DNA of 64,000 bases from Antricoccus suffuscus (GCF_003003235.1 NZ_PVUE01000006.1:62001-126000); one strand, 5' to 3'; positions 28,067-37,122 are shown, numbered from the stretch's first letter. Notes: generated by a model from the letters alone, not told the origin. Program-made: numbers and translations.

Positions 28067-28927
28067 TTAGTCGTACTTCTTGGTGAGAATGACCTTGAGC
28101 TCCTCGGTCGCCTCAAACAGATCGGCCGACTTACCCGCTTCAAGCGCATCCTCGGCGTCCGCGTCGTCGTTCTGCTGCGCCTTAGCCAGTTGCGCCTCGG
28201 CGTCGAGATTATGCGCCTCAAGCTCTTCGCTCGCGTTCCTGATCGACTGCTGCGCTTCGTCGTACAGGTGCCGCGCCACGCGATAGGACTCTTGTGCGTC
28301 GTCCAGGTGCGATGACCGCACGACGACGTCGGACTCCTTTTGACGCTCATGCGACTCCGAATCCAGGTCATGCGGTTCGGGCGCCGCCTCGTCCGGAGTC
28401 GCACCGAGCGAAACCGCACGCTGCATTACCTCTTCGGCCTTCTCCCGTTCGATGACCGCCTCGCGTAGCTGTTTGATTAGAGGCCAGGCACCTGGGGTCT
28501 CTAGCCGCGCCGCGTCGTACGCCAGCCGCGCGGTCTGGTCGTCATCGGTCGGAAGCAGCACCAGATCGCCGTCGGCACTGGCACGCTGAAACTTGGAGTC
28601 GAACCATTTCGTGTCGAGCCGGTTGACAATCAGAAACGTCCCGACAACAGAGATACCGAACCCACCGACGATCGCAATCAGAGCGTTGAGCAAGTTGCTG
28701 TCGGAATGCACTACCGCAGACAGCCCAAGAGCACAGAGTACGAAAATGACCGCAAGCAGTGCCGCTATCGCCGCGACCGGTGTGCGTGCGTGGACGGCAG
28801 ACACCGACTCCGGCTGTACGACGACATGCTTACGCCGCTCACGACCGAGCCGTTCGCCCGACCGGATCGTGATGCTGTCCGGTGGCGGTGCGTCGTCAGG
28901 CTCCTTCTTAACCAAGGCGTGCGTCAC
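28067..28927 (-). CDS. Two-helix membrane protein with charged coiled-coil C-terminus
   Basis: A 286-aa protein of no family I recognise. The N-terminal 48 residues are polar (cytosolic). Two membrane helices follow at about 50-72 and 80-103, then a long soluble part that from about residue 155 is Glu/Ala/Arg/Asp-rich with heptad-like spacing, probably a coiled coil, and very acidic near the end. Both ends are predicted to be in the cytosol. The start is GTG, with no well-spaced ribosome site. It converges with the HNH gene across a terminator and is followed upstream by an MFS gene. A scaffold-like or sensor role is possible but unsupported. Confidence 0.7.
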   Translation of the reverse strand: MTHALVKKEPDDAPPPDSITIRSGERLGRERRKHVVVQPESVSAVHARTPVAAIAALLAVIFVLCALGLSAVVHSDSNLLNALIAIVGGFGISVVGTFLIVNRLDTKWFDSKFQRASADGDLVLLPTDDDQTARLAYDAARLETPGAWPLIKQLREAVIEREKAEEVMQRAVSLGATPDEAAPEPHDLDSESHERQKESDVVVRSSHLDDAQESYRVARHLYDEAQQSIRNASEELEAHNLDAEAQLAKAQQNDDADAEDALEAGKSADLFEATEELKVILTKKYD

Positions 28928-28999
28928 CTCTCATCGCGTGCAGACCTACCGTCAAGGATGCCCCAGATTGAGGCGTGATGCACCGAGGTCGGTGATCGG

Positions 29000-30250
29000 C
29001 TATCGCTCGGCAGCGGAGCGGCGGCGTACGGCGCGACCGACCGGGACCGCACAGAGCGCGCCAACCGCGACCACCATCGCTCCCACTTCCAGCGCCCTCG
29101 CGTACGTGTCCGGCCCGGTGGACAGCAACGGCGTCACGACGATCGGCCCCAGGACCTGGCCCACGCCGTACAACGCGGTCAGGATTGCCGCGGCCCGCGC
29201 ACCGATCAGTGCGGCGCCTTCAGCCAGCGACATAGAAGCGATTCCGACGAACGTTCCGCCGAACAGGACCGCCGCGAGGAGGGCGGCTGCCGGTGCCGCG
29301 GACAGCGCCGGCAGCGCCACACCGACAGTCTGGATCGATAGCGCCGTGACCAGCAGCCATGGCCGGGCGACCTTCTTCGACATCCAGTTCCAGAAGACGC
29401 ACGATGGGAAAATTGCTAGTCCTACGAGGATCCACGCTCCACTCCCCAGCCAGGAAGGTAACGCCGGGGTGGACAAAGCCGCAACGATAAAAGTGCCGGC
29501 GACGATATAGCCGACTCCTTCGAGGAAGTAGGACAGACATAGCCACACGAACCTGCGACGTCGATCGACGGGGAATGAGTCGTCCTGCACTACCGCGACG
29601 GTCTTCTTCCCCGCGCGCGCCTCGTCTACGTCGCTGACGTCCGTCGCGTCCGCGAGCGCCGCCTTCGGGGTCCGCCCGCCCGGGAGCCACCAGGCGATTA
29701 CCGTGCCGACAGCGGCGAGCACCGCCATCATCAGCCACGCGGTGATCCAGCTTCCGGTCGATCCCAGCGACAGCACACAGATCCCGGACAAGGCGATGCC
29801 GACGCCGACGCCGCCGAACACCCAACCGGGACCGTTACGGGTCCCGCTGAGTTCCTGATGCGCAACACGTACGGCGTACACAAAGATAATCGCGCTCATG
29901 ACGCCCGCGACAAACCTCAGAATCCACCACAGTGGCACCGACTCCGAGACTGGCATCAGCGCGAGCGAGGCGACAAGGAGCAGCGCGGTAGTGCGCAGTA
30001 CGACGGTTCGGGTGGCGAGTGTCGTCACGAAGATCGCGGCAACCGCCCCGACGAGGTACCCCAGATAGTTGGCCGTCGCAAGCGCCGCGGCCCCTTGCGC
30101 ATCAAGGTCCGTCTGACCATGCATCAGCGGCAGGATGGGCGTGTAGGCGAACCGGCCGACGCCCATCGCGATCACCATCGCCGTGGTCGCCGCGAGCACG
30201 ATGTATCCAGTTCGGTGCCGGATACCGCGGGTCGTTACGTCATTTGCCAC
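29000..30250 (-). CDS. YbfB/YjiJ-family MFS transporter
   Basis: A 416-aa, roughly twelve-helix carrier. The N-terminal helix carries AMGVGRFAYTPILPLM, the hallmark of the YbfB/YjiJ MFS branch, followed by LATANYLGYLVGAVAA. A central charged loop (ADATDVSDVDEARAGKKTVAVVQ) separates the two six-helix halves. The substrate is unknown for most members. The start is GTG, and the gene is divergent from the KARI homologue with 107 bp between. Confidence 0.88.
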   Translation of the reverse strand: MANDVTTRGIRHRTGYIVLAATTAMVIAMGVGRFAYTPILPLMHGQTDLDAQGAAALATANYLGYLVGAVAAIFVTTLATRTVVLRTTALLLVASLALMPVSESVPLWWILRFVAGVMSAIIFVYAVRVAHQELSGTRNGPGWVFGGVGVGIALSGICVLSLGSTGSWITAWLMMAVLAAVGTVIAWWLPGGRTPKAALADATDVSDVDEARAGKKTVAVVQDDSFPVDRRRRFVWLCLSYFLEGVGYIVAGTFIVAALSTPALPSWLGSGAWILVGLAIFPSCVFWNWMSKKVARPWLLVTALSIQTVGVALPALSAAPAAALLAAVLFGGTFVGIASMSLAEGAALIGARAAAILTALYGVGQVLGPIVVTPLLSTGPDTYARALEVGAMVVAVGALCAVPVGRAVRRRSAAER

Positions 30251-30357
30251 GGGATAACCGTACGACGTGTGCAGCGCACAACCGTAGACGGATGGTGTTC
30301 GTGCGCTCGCGTCCTAGACTGGCCCGGTCAGCCATCCTTCGCGAAAGAGGTAACGAC

Positions 30358-31353
30358 GTGGACGCCGAAGTATTTGACGAGTTTCCGTCCCCCGCCGACG
30401 AGCTCGCCGGCCGGACGATTGCAGTTATCGGGTACGGCAACCAGGGCCACGCACAGGCCCAGAATCTCCGGGACAGCGGCTGCGAAGTGCTTGTCGGCAA
30501 CCGGGACGATGAGTTCCGGGCCGCCGCCCAGGACGCTGGATTTGAGGTCGTGACGATCGAGGACGCGGCGCGGCGCGCACAGATCATGCTGCTCCTGATC
30601 CCGGACGAGGTCCAGCCCGAAGTATTCCGCGATCAAATCGCGCCTGGGCTACAGGACGGCGACACGATCGTCGTCGCGTCCGGTTACAACGTGCACTTCG
30701 GTTTGCTGGACATTGCCGACACGGTCGACATCGTGATGGTGGCGCCACGGATGATTGGCGAAGGGGTCCGCGATCATTACGAACGCCGCGAGAGCGTGCC
30801 CTGTCTCGTTTCGGTCGAGCACGATGCGAGCGGCCGAGCCCGTGGCACCGCACTCGCCGTCGCCAGCGGAATCGGCGTACTTCGGGGCGCCGTCTCGTCC
30901 AGCGTCCGCGAAGAGGTGGCGCTGGACCTGTTCTCTGAGCAGGCGATCTGGCCGAGCATTATGGCTATTTTCCAAGCCGGGTATGACGTGCTGGCCAATG
31001 CCGGGTTCAGCGACGACGCCATCCTCGACGAGCTCTATCTGTCCGGCGAACCGGCCGAAATACTCGGACGAGTCTCACGAGTCGGGATGATCGGCCAGCT
31101 CGGACTGCACTCGAAGACAAGCCAGTATGGGCAACTGACCAACCTACTGCGCTCCGGAGCGTTTACCGACCAGATGCGTGAGCGCTTCGCCGGCGTACTC
31201 AACGACCAGATCCTGTCCGGTGCGTTCAGTCAGGACTGGTCCGGCAGCGATACCGAGCCGGACGCGGACGCGCGGATTGCGGCGCTGCGCAAGAAGGCGG
31301 AGGCGACCTCGTTGAGTGTCGCCGAGCGCGCCGTACTCGACCGCTGGTCATAG
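30358..31353 (+). CDS. Divergent ketol-acid reductoisomerase homologue
   Basis: A 331-aa protein with the KARI Rossmann motif GYGNQGHAQAQNL (about residues 24-36) and the knotted helical domain with LDLFSEQAI, where Asp and Glu metal ligands are kept. KARI converts acetolactate to dihydroxy-isovalerate with NADPH and Mg in valine/isoleucine synthesis. Several usual features differ: the APKGPGH-type loop reads APRMIGEG, and ECLHE reads LDELYLS, so one metal-binding Glu appears lost. It stands apart from any ilvBN genes. A paralogue with altered substrate is therefore as likely as a working IlvC. The GTG start at 30358 follows a GAGG site; the longer open frame upstream overlaps the divergent MFS gene. 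Confidence 0.78.
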   Translation: MDAEVFDEFPSPADELAGRTIAVIGYGNQGHAQAQNLRDSGCEVLVGNRDDEFRAAAQDAGFEVVTIEDAARRAQIMLLLIPDEVQPEVFRDQIAPGLQDGDTIVVASGYNVHFGLLDIADTVDIVMVAPRMIGEGVRDHYERRESVPCLVSVEHDASGRARGTALAVASGIGVLRGAVSSSVREEVALDLFSEQAIWPSIMAIFQAGYDVLANAGFSDDAILDELYLSGEPAEILGRVSRVGMIGQLGLHSKTSQYGQLTNLLRSGAFTDQMRERFAGVLNDQILSGAFSQDWSGSDTEPDADARIAALRKKAEATSLSVAERAVLDRWS

Positions 31354-31821
31354 CCGCTTTTGCTGCGCGACTTGCAGTCGCTCGGCCAGCCGGTCCAGGC
31401 CGCTCCCGATCAGCTGTCCGTATCCGTCGTCGGGCAGGGTCGACGCACACTCGTATCCAAGCTTGAGGTGACGGCGCGCCTGCTCGGGGTCGCCGAGCCT
31501 GCGGTGTACATCGGCGAGGTTGAGGTGCAGCGACGGGTAGAACTGCGCTACCGACTGCGCGTGGCTTGCCTCGCGTACTCGTGCGTCGCTGATCAGGTCG
31601 GCCGCGTTCAGGGCCCGCAGGTCCCACACGAGCTCGTCTTTCGGATCATCCTGGAGATCGGCCATTGAGTGTGCGATCGCGCACCGATGAAGTGCGTCCC
31701 CGTCCTCACCGACCTCGGTCCACAGCTCGGCGAGCCGTTGCCTCGCGGCACCTCTGTCGCCCTGGTGGGCGAGATCGACTCCCTCGGCGAGGCGCGCCAT
31801 GATCAATTCGGGTTCGTCCAT
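31348..31821 (-). CDS. Small helical-repeat (TPR-like) protein
   Basis: A 157-aa protein starting MDEPELIMARLAEGVDL, rich in helix-forming segments with TPR-like spacing: ALHRCAIAHSMADLQDDPKDELVWDLRALNAADL, then QFYPSLHLNLADVHRRLGDPEQARRHLKLGYECA. No catalytic motif is seen; such proteins usually bind other proteins. The ATG at 31821 is chosen because residues upstream of it in the open frame are unlike a protein start and overlap the divergent MFS promoter. Its 3' end overlaps the KARI homologue by 6 bp, tail to tail. Confidence 0.75.
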   Translation of the reverse strand: MDEPELIMARLAEGVDLAHQGDRGAARQRLAELWTEVGEDGDALHRCAIAHSMADLQDDPKDELVWDLRALNAADLISDARVREASHAQSVAQFYPSLHLNLADVHRRLGDPEQARRHLKLGYECASTLPDDGYGQLIGSGLDRLAERLQVAQQKRL

Positions 31822-31941
31822 CGCACACCTCTCCGTTATCGGCCGGTTGCGGGCAAACGTAGCGGACCGCGCCGACAAGTAGCATTCTGTCGAGATCGCG
31901 TTGTGCCGAGAGGGATTGAAGCCGAGCACTTGCACACATCG

Positions 31942-33123
31942 ATGACGACTGGGCGCCTGCGGTCCGCACGGATCGCAGTCACCGCCACCTTCGGCGTACA
32001 CGCGCTCCTGTTTGCCTCCTGGACAGCCCATATCCCCCAGCTCAAGGGCAGGCTCGGGCTGTCCGACGGCACCCTCGGTACGGCGCTGCTGGGCGCTCCG
32101 ATCGGCTCAATCCTCGCGATACTGGTCACCGGCTGGGTACTGCCTAAATTCGGTAGCCGGCCCGTCGTACTCGTGTCCCTGATCGGCTACTGCCTCTCCG
32201 GTGCGCTTATCGGAACATCGGGATCGATGTTCGCACTGTTCGGCACCCTGACCCTATGGGGCGCCTTTCAGGGTTCGCTAGATGTCGCCATGAACACCCA
32301 AGGCGTCACGATCGAGCAATCGCTGAAGAGACCGATCATGTCCGGACTGCATGGCGCGTGGAGCCTCGGCGCACTTCTCGGGGCCGCGGTCGGCGCTTTC
32401 TGCGTCTCGCGCGGGATCACCCTGAACGCACAGTTGCTGGTCGCTGGCATCGTCTGCGCGGTGGTCGTCGGCGTGCTGACGGTATCGATGTTGCCGGACG
32501 GACATCAAAAACTGACCCATCGACCAGGCCGCCGACACAAGCTGTTCCCGGCGCCCGTGCTCATCCTGGGGGCCGTCGCGGCGGCATGCATGATCTGTGA
32601 GGGCGCGGCCGCCGACTGGTCGGCGGTCTATCTGCGTGACTCGCTCTGCACGAGCGCGACGTACGCCGCATACGGATTCGCCGCGTTCTCGGTCGGCATG
32701 GTCCTGATCCGGCTCACGGGCAACTGGCTGCTTCAGCGGATCTCGCCACGCGCGCTGCTTCCAGCCCTGGGATTAGTGGCGACGGCCGGGCTTACGACTG
32801 CGCTGCTGGCGGGCGATCCGGCCATATCGCTTGGCGGTTTCTTCCTGCTGGGACTTGGCCTGGCTTCCGTCGTACCGACCGCCTTCAGCGCGGCCGGAGA
32901 CCTCGCCACTCAAGGTGGCAACGCCGGTACGTCGATCGCTACGGTGTCCGCGCTCGGGTGGGCGGGATTTGTGTGCGGGCCACCGCTGATCGGCCACCTC
33001 GCCAACTTGACCAGCCTCCCGCACGCACTGCTGCTGATCCCGATCCTCACCCTCGCAATGGCGGCGGCTATTCGATTTACCGGCGTGTTTGCGATCCGAC
33101 CACACGCCAACCCCGACGTTTAG
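31942..33123 (+). CDS. MFS transporter (FucP/sugar-type or YfkF-like)
   Basis: A 393-aa major facilitator with twelve predicted helices. Helix 1 is ARIAVTATFGVHALLFASWTAHIPQLKGRLGLSDG, and SLDVAMNTQGVTIEQ in helix 4/loop is common to a group of actinomycete MFS proteins of unknown substrate. The ATG at 31942 is at the start of the family homology; the longer upstream frame is shadow. It is divergent from the small repeat protein (120 bp). A permease gene follows 16 bp downstream on the same strand, so a shared transcript is likely. Confidence 0.87.
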   Translation: MTTGRLRSARIAVTATFGVHALLFASWTAHIPQLKGRLGLSDGTLGTALLGAPIGSILAILVTGWVLPKFGSRPVVLVSLIGYCLSGALIGTSGSMFALFGTLTLWGAFQGSLDVAMNTQGVTIEQSLKRPIMSGLHGAWSLGALLGAAVGAFCVSRGITLNAQLLVAGIVCAVVVGVLTVSMLPDGHQKLTHRPGRRHKLFPAPVLILGAVAAACMICEGAAADWSAVYLRDSLCTSATYAAYGFAAFSVGMVLIRLTGNWLLQRISPRALLPALGLVATAGLTTALLAGDPAISLGGFFLLGLGLASVVPTAFSAAGDLATQGGNAGTSIATVSALGWAGFVCGPPLIGHLANLTSLPHALLLIPILTLAMAAAIRFTGVFAIRPHANPDV

Positions 33124-33139
33124 CACCTAGGGTTAGCGC

Positions 33140-33889
33140 GTGGGCAACAGCGCTATCAACATCGACTGGCGTTTCGGCGTACTCATCGTCGTACTGCTGG
33201 GTGGGGCGATAGCGATCAATCGCGCCATGCAGCTTGGCAGCGCGCGAGCGGTCCTGACCGGCGGCGCCCGAGCAGTCATCCAGCTCGGCATCGTCTCACT
33301 GATCATCGTGTGGGTCCTGCACCAATGGTGGAGCACGATCACCTTCTTGATCGTCATGATGCTCGTAGGCGCTGCCACCAGCTCCGGGCGCATCGAGAAC
33401 ACCTGGAAACGCTGGTATCTCACGCTTATCCCAATCACTTGCGGCACTCTTCCGACGGTCGCGTTGATCCTGCTGAGCGGCGCCGTACCGATGCGACCGA
33501 TTTCGGTGCTGCCGGTCTGCGGAATCCTCATCGGCGCCGCGATGACCTCGACGACACTCGCCGGCAAACGAATGCGCGAAGAACTCCACACCCGCCGCGG
33601 CGAGGTCGATGCGGGCCTATCTATCGGCTTGTCCGATCGCGATGCGATCCAGCTAGTCGCGAAACCCGCCAGCGCACTCGCACTCATTCCCGCGCTCGAC
33701 CAAATGCGCACCGTCGGCTTGGTGACATTGCCGGGCGCCTTTATCGGGCTTCTGCTGGGCGGCGCGCCACCGTTGCAGGCCGGTGCGGGCCAGTTGCTCG
33801 TCCTTGCCGGAATTCAGCTAGTGCAAGCGATCACAGTTAGCATGACAGTCGAGCTCGTATCAGCGATGCGACTGACCACCAGGGAGTGA
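33140..33889 (+). CDS. FetB/YbbM-like (UPF0014) ABC permease
   Basis: A 249-aa, seven-helix membrane protein of the UPF0014/FetB family, recognised by VLTGGARAVIQLGIVSLII near the start and GLVTLPGAFIGLLLGGAPPLQAGAGQLLVL near the end. In E. coli FetB pairs with the ATPase FetA and helps export iron under peroxide stress. No ABC ATPase is adjacent here, so the ATPase must be elsewhere or the protein works alone. The start is GTG, 16 bp after the MFS gene. The stop overlaps the GTG/ATG start region of the lipase-like gene. Confidence 0.85.
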   Translation: MGNSAINIDWRFGVLIVVLLGGAIAINRAMQLGSARAVLTGGARAVIQLGIVSLIIVWVLHQWWSTITFLIVMMLVGAATSSGRIENTWKRWYLTLIPITCGTLPTVALILLSGAVPMRPISVLPVCGILIGAAMTSTTLAGKRMREELHTRRGEVDAGLSIGLSDRDAIQLVAKPASALALIPALDQMRTVGLVTLPGAFIGLLLGGAPPLQAGAGQLLVLAGIQLVQAITVSMTVELVSAMRLTTRE

Positions 33890-34692
33890 AGATGCCATTC
33901 TTCGACGGCGCCCGCGGGCGCGTGTTCTACCGCAACTGGCTGGCCGACGAGCCGGCAGCGACGATCGTTTTCCTGCACGGGTTCGGCGAACACTCCGGGC
34001 TGTACGAGAGGTACGCCGCGGCGCTCAATGCTCGCGGTATTTCACTGTGGGCGCTCGATCAGATCGGACACGGTCAGAGCGACGGACCGCGCGGCCACGT
34101 CGACTCTATGGACGATCTTGTTGCCAACGCCGCGCAACTCGTAGCCCTCGCTTCCCAGGACCACCGACCGATCACTCTCCAAGGCCATTCTCTCGGCGCG
34201 GCAGCCGCCACGGTGTTCGCACTTCGCGAACCGGCGCTCTTCGATCGGCTTGTCATCTCCGGCGCGCCACTGAGCGGATCGGACTGGATGATCGAGGCCT
34301 TCGACGCGCCGGCCGACGCCACCCTCGATCTCGATCCAGCAGACCTGTCCAGCGACCCCGATTACCTGCACGCGTTGGAAAACGACCCGCTGGCGTTCAC
34401 AGAGGCCGACGTACTCGGCACCCTCAGCCGGACACTGCCCACAGCGTGGACCGAGGTCGCAGAGCGAATCGCGAGCCTTACGATCCCGGTCCTCGTCGTA
34501 CACGGTGAGGAGGACCCAGTCGCGCCGTACGCCGCAACGCTCGTCGCAACTGAACCACTGCCCGACCGTCACATCGCGTTGTTCCCCGGCGCGAAACATG
34601 ACGTCCTCAACGAGACCATGCACGCAGAGGTCGCGACCGCCATTGCCGACTTCGTCCTCGATCATCAGCCGCACGGAGCAACCGATGCATGA
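33886..34692 (+). CDS. Monoacylglycerol lipase-like alpha/beta hydrolase
   Basis: A 268-aa (266 if ATG at 33892 is used) alpha/beta hydrolase with VFLHGFGEHSGLYERYAAALNARG, the nucleophile elbow GHSLGA, the DQIGHGQSDGPRGHV segment typical of monoglyceride lipases and a C-terminal GAKHDVLNE with the catalytic His. It should cleave monoacylglycerols or lysophospholipids; no signal peptide is seen. The GTG at 33886 overlaps the permease stop as GTGA; ATG two codons later is equally possible. It also overlaps the next gene by 8 bp, so all three are co-translated. Confidence 0.87.
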   Translation: MKMPFFDGARGRVFYRNWLADEPAATIVFLHGFGEHSGLYERYAAALNARGISLWALDQIGHGQSDGPRGHVDSMDDLVANAAQLVALASQDHRPITLQGHSLGAAAATVFALREPALFDRLVISGAPLSGSDWMIEAFDAPADATLDLDPADLSSDPDYLHALENDPLAFTEADVLGTLSRTLPTAWTEVAERIASLTIPVLVVHGEEDPVAPYAATLVATEPLPDRHIALFPGAKHDVLNETMHAEVATAIADFVLDHQPHGATDA

Positions 34693-35998
34693 GAATGGCC
34701 TTCCTCCCGTCCGTATCGGCACCGCCGAGACCGACGCGCTACGCCGGCTTACGGAGTTCAGCCTTCTCGATGCCCTACACGGCAGGCGATCGCGACGATT
34801 TCCCGTCGGCGGTCACATTCCCGCGGGACCACTCGCCTACCAGAGCGAGCACGACATCCAGCCCCTCAGCGACCTTGAGCGTGCGATTGTGCTGGCATCG
34901 GTCGCGGGTGTGACCGGCTGGCACACGGCGATCAGTCACCATCCGCGCTACGCACCGGCGCTGCCGGACTATTCCGGTGGCGCGGCCGGACGGACATTCC
35001 CGTCCGCCGCCGGATTCGAGATCGTGGAGTTCTTCTTCACCGACGAGTCGGGCACCTACTTCCTTCCGACTCGCGACGCGACCCCTGACGTCCCTTTTAC
35101 CGAAGGAGAAGGGTTTACCGAGGCACGGCTTAATGGCGTGCTGGCTCGCGCGCAGCGGCTCAGTTCCGAACGCATCTGGATCCCACGCGAGGAGCCGTTC
35201 CTCGAAGGCCACAACACCTGGATCGCCAATCACCCTGGATCGCTACTTGTCATACCCGTGGCGGATCTGGCGCAGCACACGATTGCCAACCTCGCGTTCT
35301 TCGTGCGCAATGGATTCGTCATCTACGACGACATCAACAACCGTCAGATACCTGGGATTGAGAAGTACGCCGATATCGCCAAGGTCGGCGAGCCGCTCCC
35401 GTTGACCTTCCTCGAACAATATTCACTGACCGAGGCGACCGCCGAGCTGATGACCGCGTCGTACAACGGGCACTTGGTGCTGGGCGCGCTCGGGCTCGGC
35501 GGGTGGAGCTTCGACGGTATCGACCGGCTCACGATGCTCGGCGCTTCCGGCCGTGCCGATGTGCCTGGCCTCGGCTTCCGGTACGACGAGGACGAACGCT
35601 GGCCACTTCCCAACCCCACAGGCCTTCCCGGCGTATTCGAAGGTTTCTGCCGCCCGCACTTCGATTCGGTTGGCGATGCGATAGACAGCTACTTCGAGCG
35701 AAAATACGGCGTCGGCGGGCCATTCCATCCGGACACTCCCGGACCGTGGACCGAGAGCAGCGCCGTACGTGCCGCGGCCGCACGGCCGGACGCTCGATTC
35801 ACCGAGTTGATGAAACTGCAGGCGACCTACATCGACGACACCTTCGGAAAGTTTCCAGGAACGGTGCCGACAATGTGGATCATGAACTACCTGCAGGCCC
35901 AGCACCTCGACACCGATTACTACGACAAGCTCTTCAACCCCGGCGCCTACCTATCGACGCATCGCGATCATCAAGATCTCTGGCACCGCGACTCGTAA
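34685..35998 (+). CDS. Unrecognised 437-aa protein, weakly nitroreductase-like N-terminus
   Basis: I do not recognise this family firmly. The N-terminal part (FSLLDALHGRRSRRFPVGG, then GPLAYQSEHDIQPLSDLERAIVLASVAGVTGWH) has the rhythm of nitroreductase-fold flavoproteins, where an early RRS/RRF segment binds FMN phosphate, but the protein is about twice their usual length. The second half contains EATAELMTASYNGHLVLGALGLGGWSFDGIDRL and many aromatic residues; no signal peptide or membrane helix is seen. The ATG at 34685 overlaps the hydrolase stop by 8 bp, which fixes the start. Co-translation with a lipase-like hydrolase and a FetB-like permease gives no clear role. Confidence 0.75.
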   Translation: MHENGLPPVRIGTAETDALRRLTEFSLLDALHGRRSRRFPVGGHIPAGPLAYQSEHDIQPLSDLERAIVLASVAGVTGWHTAISHHPRYAPALPDYSGGAAGRTFPSAAGFEIVEFFFTDESGTYFLPTRDATPDVPFTEGEGFTEARLNGVLARAQRLSSERIWIPREEPFLEGHNTWIANHPGSLLVIPVADLAQHTIANLAFFVRNGFVIYDDINNRQIPGIEKYADIAKVGEPLPLTFLEQYSLTEATAELMTASYNGHLVLGALGLGGWSFDGIDRLTMLGASGRADVPGLGFRYDEDERWPLPNPTGLPGVFEGFCRPHFDSVGDAIDSYFERKYGVGGPFHPDTPGPWTESSAVRAAAARPDARFTELMKLQATYIDDTFGKFPGTVPTMWIMNYLQAQHLDTDYYDKLFNPGAYLSTHRDHQDLWHRDS

Positions 35999-36001
35999 GA
36001 A

Positions 36002-36619
36002 CTAGTGGCTGGATTCGAGCGTGAGCAGCGTTTGCTTGGCCTGCGGCCCGCCGACGTAGCCACCAGCCGAACCGTCCGAACGAACCACCCGGTGGCACGG
36101 TACGACGACCGGCAGCGGATTGGTCGCACACGCCGTACCGACGGCGCGCACGGCCTTGGGGTTGCCCGCGGCAGCGGCTATCGCACCGTAGCTCGCGGTG
36201 TCGCCGTACCGAATCTCGCGAAGCTGATCAAGAACCTGTCGCCGGAAACCCCTTGACAGACGGAAATCGAGCGGTACGTCGAACCCGTCGCGTCGATGCC
36301 CGAAGTAGTCGTCGATCTCACGTGCGACCAGATCCAGTCGGCCTGGCGCTTCGAGCACCCGTGGGCTGATCCGCTCGGCGAGCAGCGTGAGCACCTTGTC
36401 GTGGTCTTCAATCGCATAGGCGACTCGCACCAATCCTTCGACCGTTGCGGCGAGCAGCAGCGTGCCGACCGGCGTATCAATAGTGCGGTAGGCGACGTCG
36501 AGAATCCCGTCGTCCTGCGCTCGCGCGGACAGGTCTGCGTGCAACCTCTCGAGGGTCCGCGTCTCATCGGTCGCGGTAACGGCGCCGAGCAGTTCGCTGT
36601 CGCTCAGATTCGTGTTCAT
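36002..36619 (-). CDS. Methylated-DNA-protein cysteine methyltransferase with N-terminal extension
   Basis: A 205-aa protein. The C-terminal methyltransferase domain (about residues 120-200) has the helix-turn-helix YGDTASYGAIAAAAGNPKAVRAVG and the active-site PCHRVV with acceptor Cys175. About 45 extra N-terminal residues (including ETRTLERLHADLSARAQDDG) precede the usual N-domain. The protein repairs O6-alkylguanine by irreversible transfer to the cysteine. Its ATG overlaps the stop of the sigma-factor gene (ATGA). Together with the second alkyltransferase upstream this forms an apparent alkylation-response operon. The N-terminal extension could contact the sigma factor; that is speculation. 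Confidence 0.9.
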   Translation of the reverse strand: MNTNLSDSELLGAVTATDETRTLERLHADLSARAQDDGILDVAYRTIDTPVGTLLLAATVEGLVRVAYAIEDHDKVLTLLAERISPRVLEAPGRLDLVAREIDDYFGHRRDGFDVPLDFRLSRGFRRQVLDQLREIRYGDTASYGAIAAAAGNPKAVRAVGTACATNPLPVVVPCHRVVRSDGSAGGYVGGPQAKQTLLTLESSH

Positions 36620-37122
36620 GTTGCTCCTGTCTGGTACGCCGTCCGCAAATCGCGGTCCGCGCGTAGTGCCTTCATGCCGTCGGCGGCAGCGCGCCGGGCG
36701 GCAGATTCGTTGTTGCCGAGGATGAGCGCGACCTCCTTGTAGGGCAAGCCCGCGATGTGGTGGTAGGCGATCGCCTCACGTTGTTTGACTGGCAGGCTCT
36801 TCAGCGCGCTCCACAGCGCGTCCTCGTCCTCCCACGACCGCGAGGCCGCTTCCACTTCCCGTTCTGGTAAGACCTCCACCGGCGTCGGGTTGCGTGCCGC
36901 TGCTCGGTGCTGGTCGATCGCTTTGCGCTTGGCGATGGTGACCAGCCAGGCTTCGATGTTGCTGCCGGCCGGCAGCGCTGGGTAGGCCCGCATCGCTGAA
37001 AGGAACGTCTCGGACCACGCATCATCCGCCGCTGCCGGCCCGAGCACCGCCCGGCACACTCGCAGCACCGTCGGTCCATGGACGCGCACCACGTCCTCGA
37101 ACGGCCGCACAGTCACAGTCAT
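36616..37122 (-). CDS. ECF-type RNA polymerase sigma factor
   Basis: A 168-aa sigma-70-family protein with region 2 (DDAWSETFLSAMRAYPALP, then IEAWLVTIAKRKAIDQHR) and region 4 (LPVKQREAIAYHHIAGLPYKEVALILGNNESAARRAAADGMKALR). The size is typical of ECF sigma factors. No anti-sigma factor gene follows; instead the next gene, overlapping by 4 bp, is an alkylguanine methyltransferase, and a second one precedes it by 43 bp. It would redirect RNA polymerase to a stress regulon, presumably alkylation damage given the neighbours. Confidence 0.9.
   Translation of the reverse strand: MTVTVRPFEDVVRVHGPTVLRVCRAVLGPAAADDAWSETFLSAMRAYPALPAGSNIEAWLVTIAKRKAIDQHRAAARNPTPVEVLPEREVEAASRSWEDEDALWSALKSLPVKQREAIAYHHIAGLPYKEVALILGNNESAARRAAADGMKALRADRDLRTAYQTGAT

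Noticed and set aside
30019-30357. Upstream extension of the KARI-homologue frame
   Set aside because: It overlaps the divergent MFS gene, is Arg/Ser-rich and lacks homology; GTG 30358 has a GAGG site and the family start.
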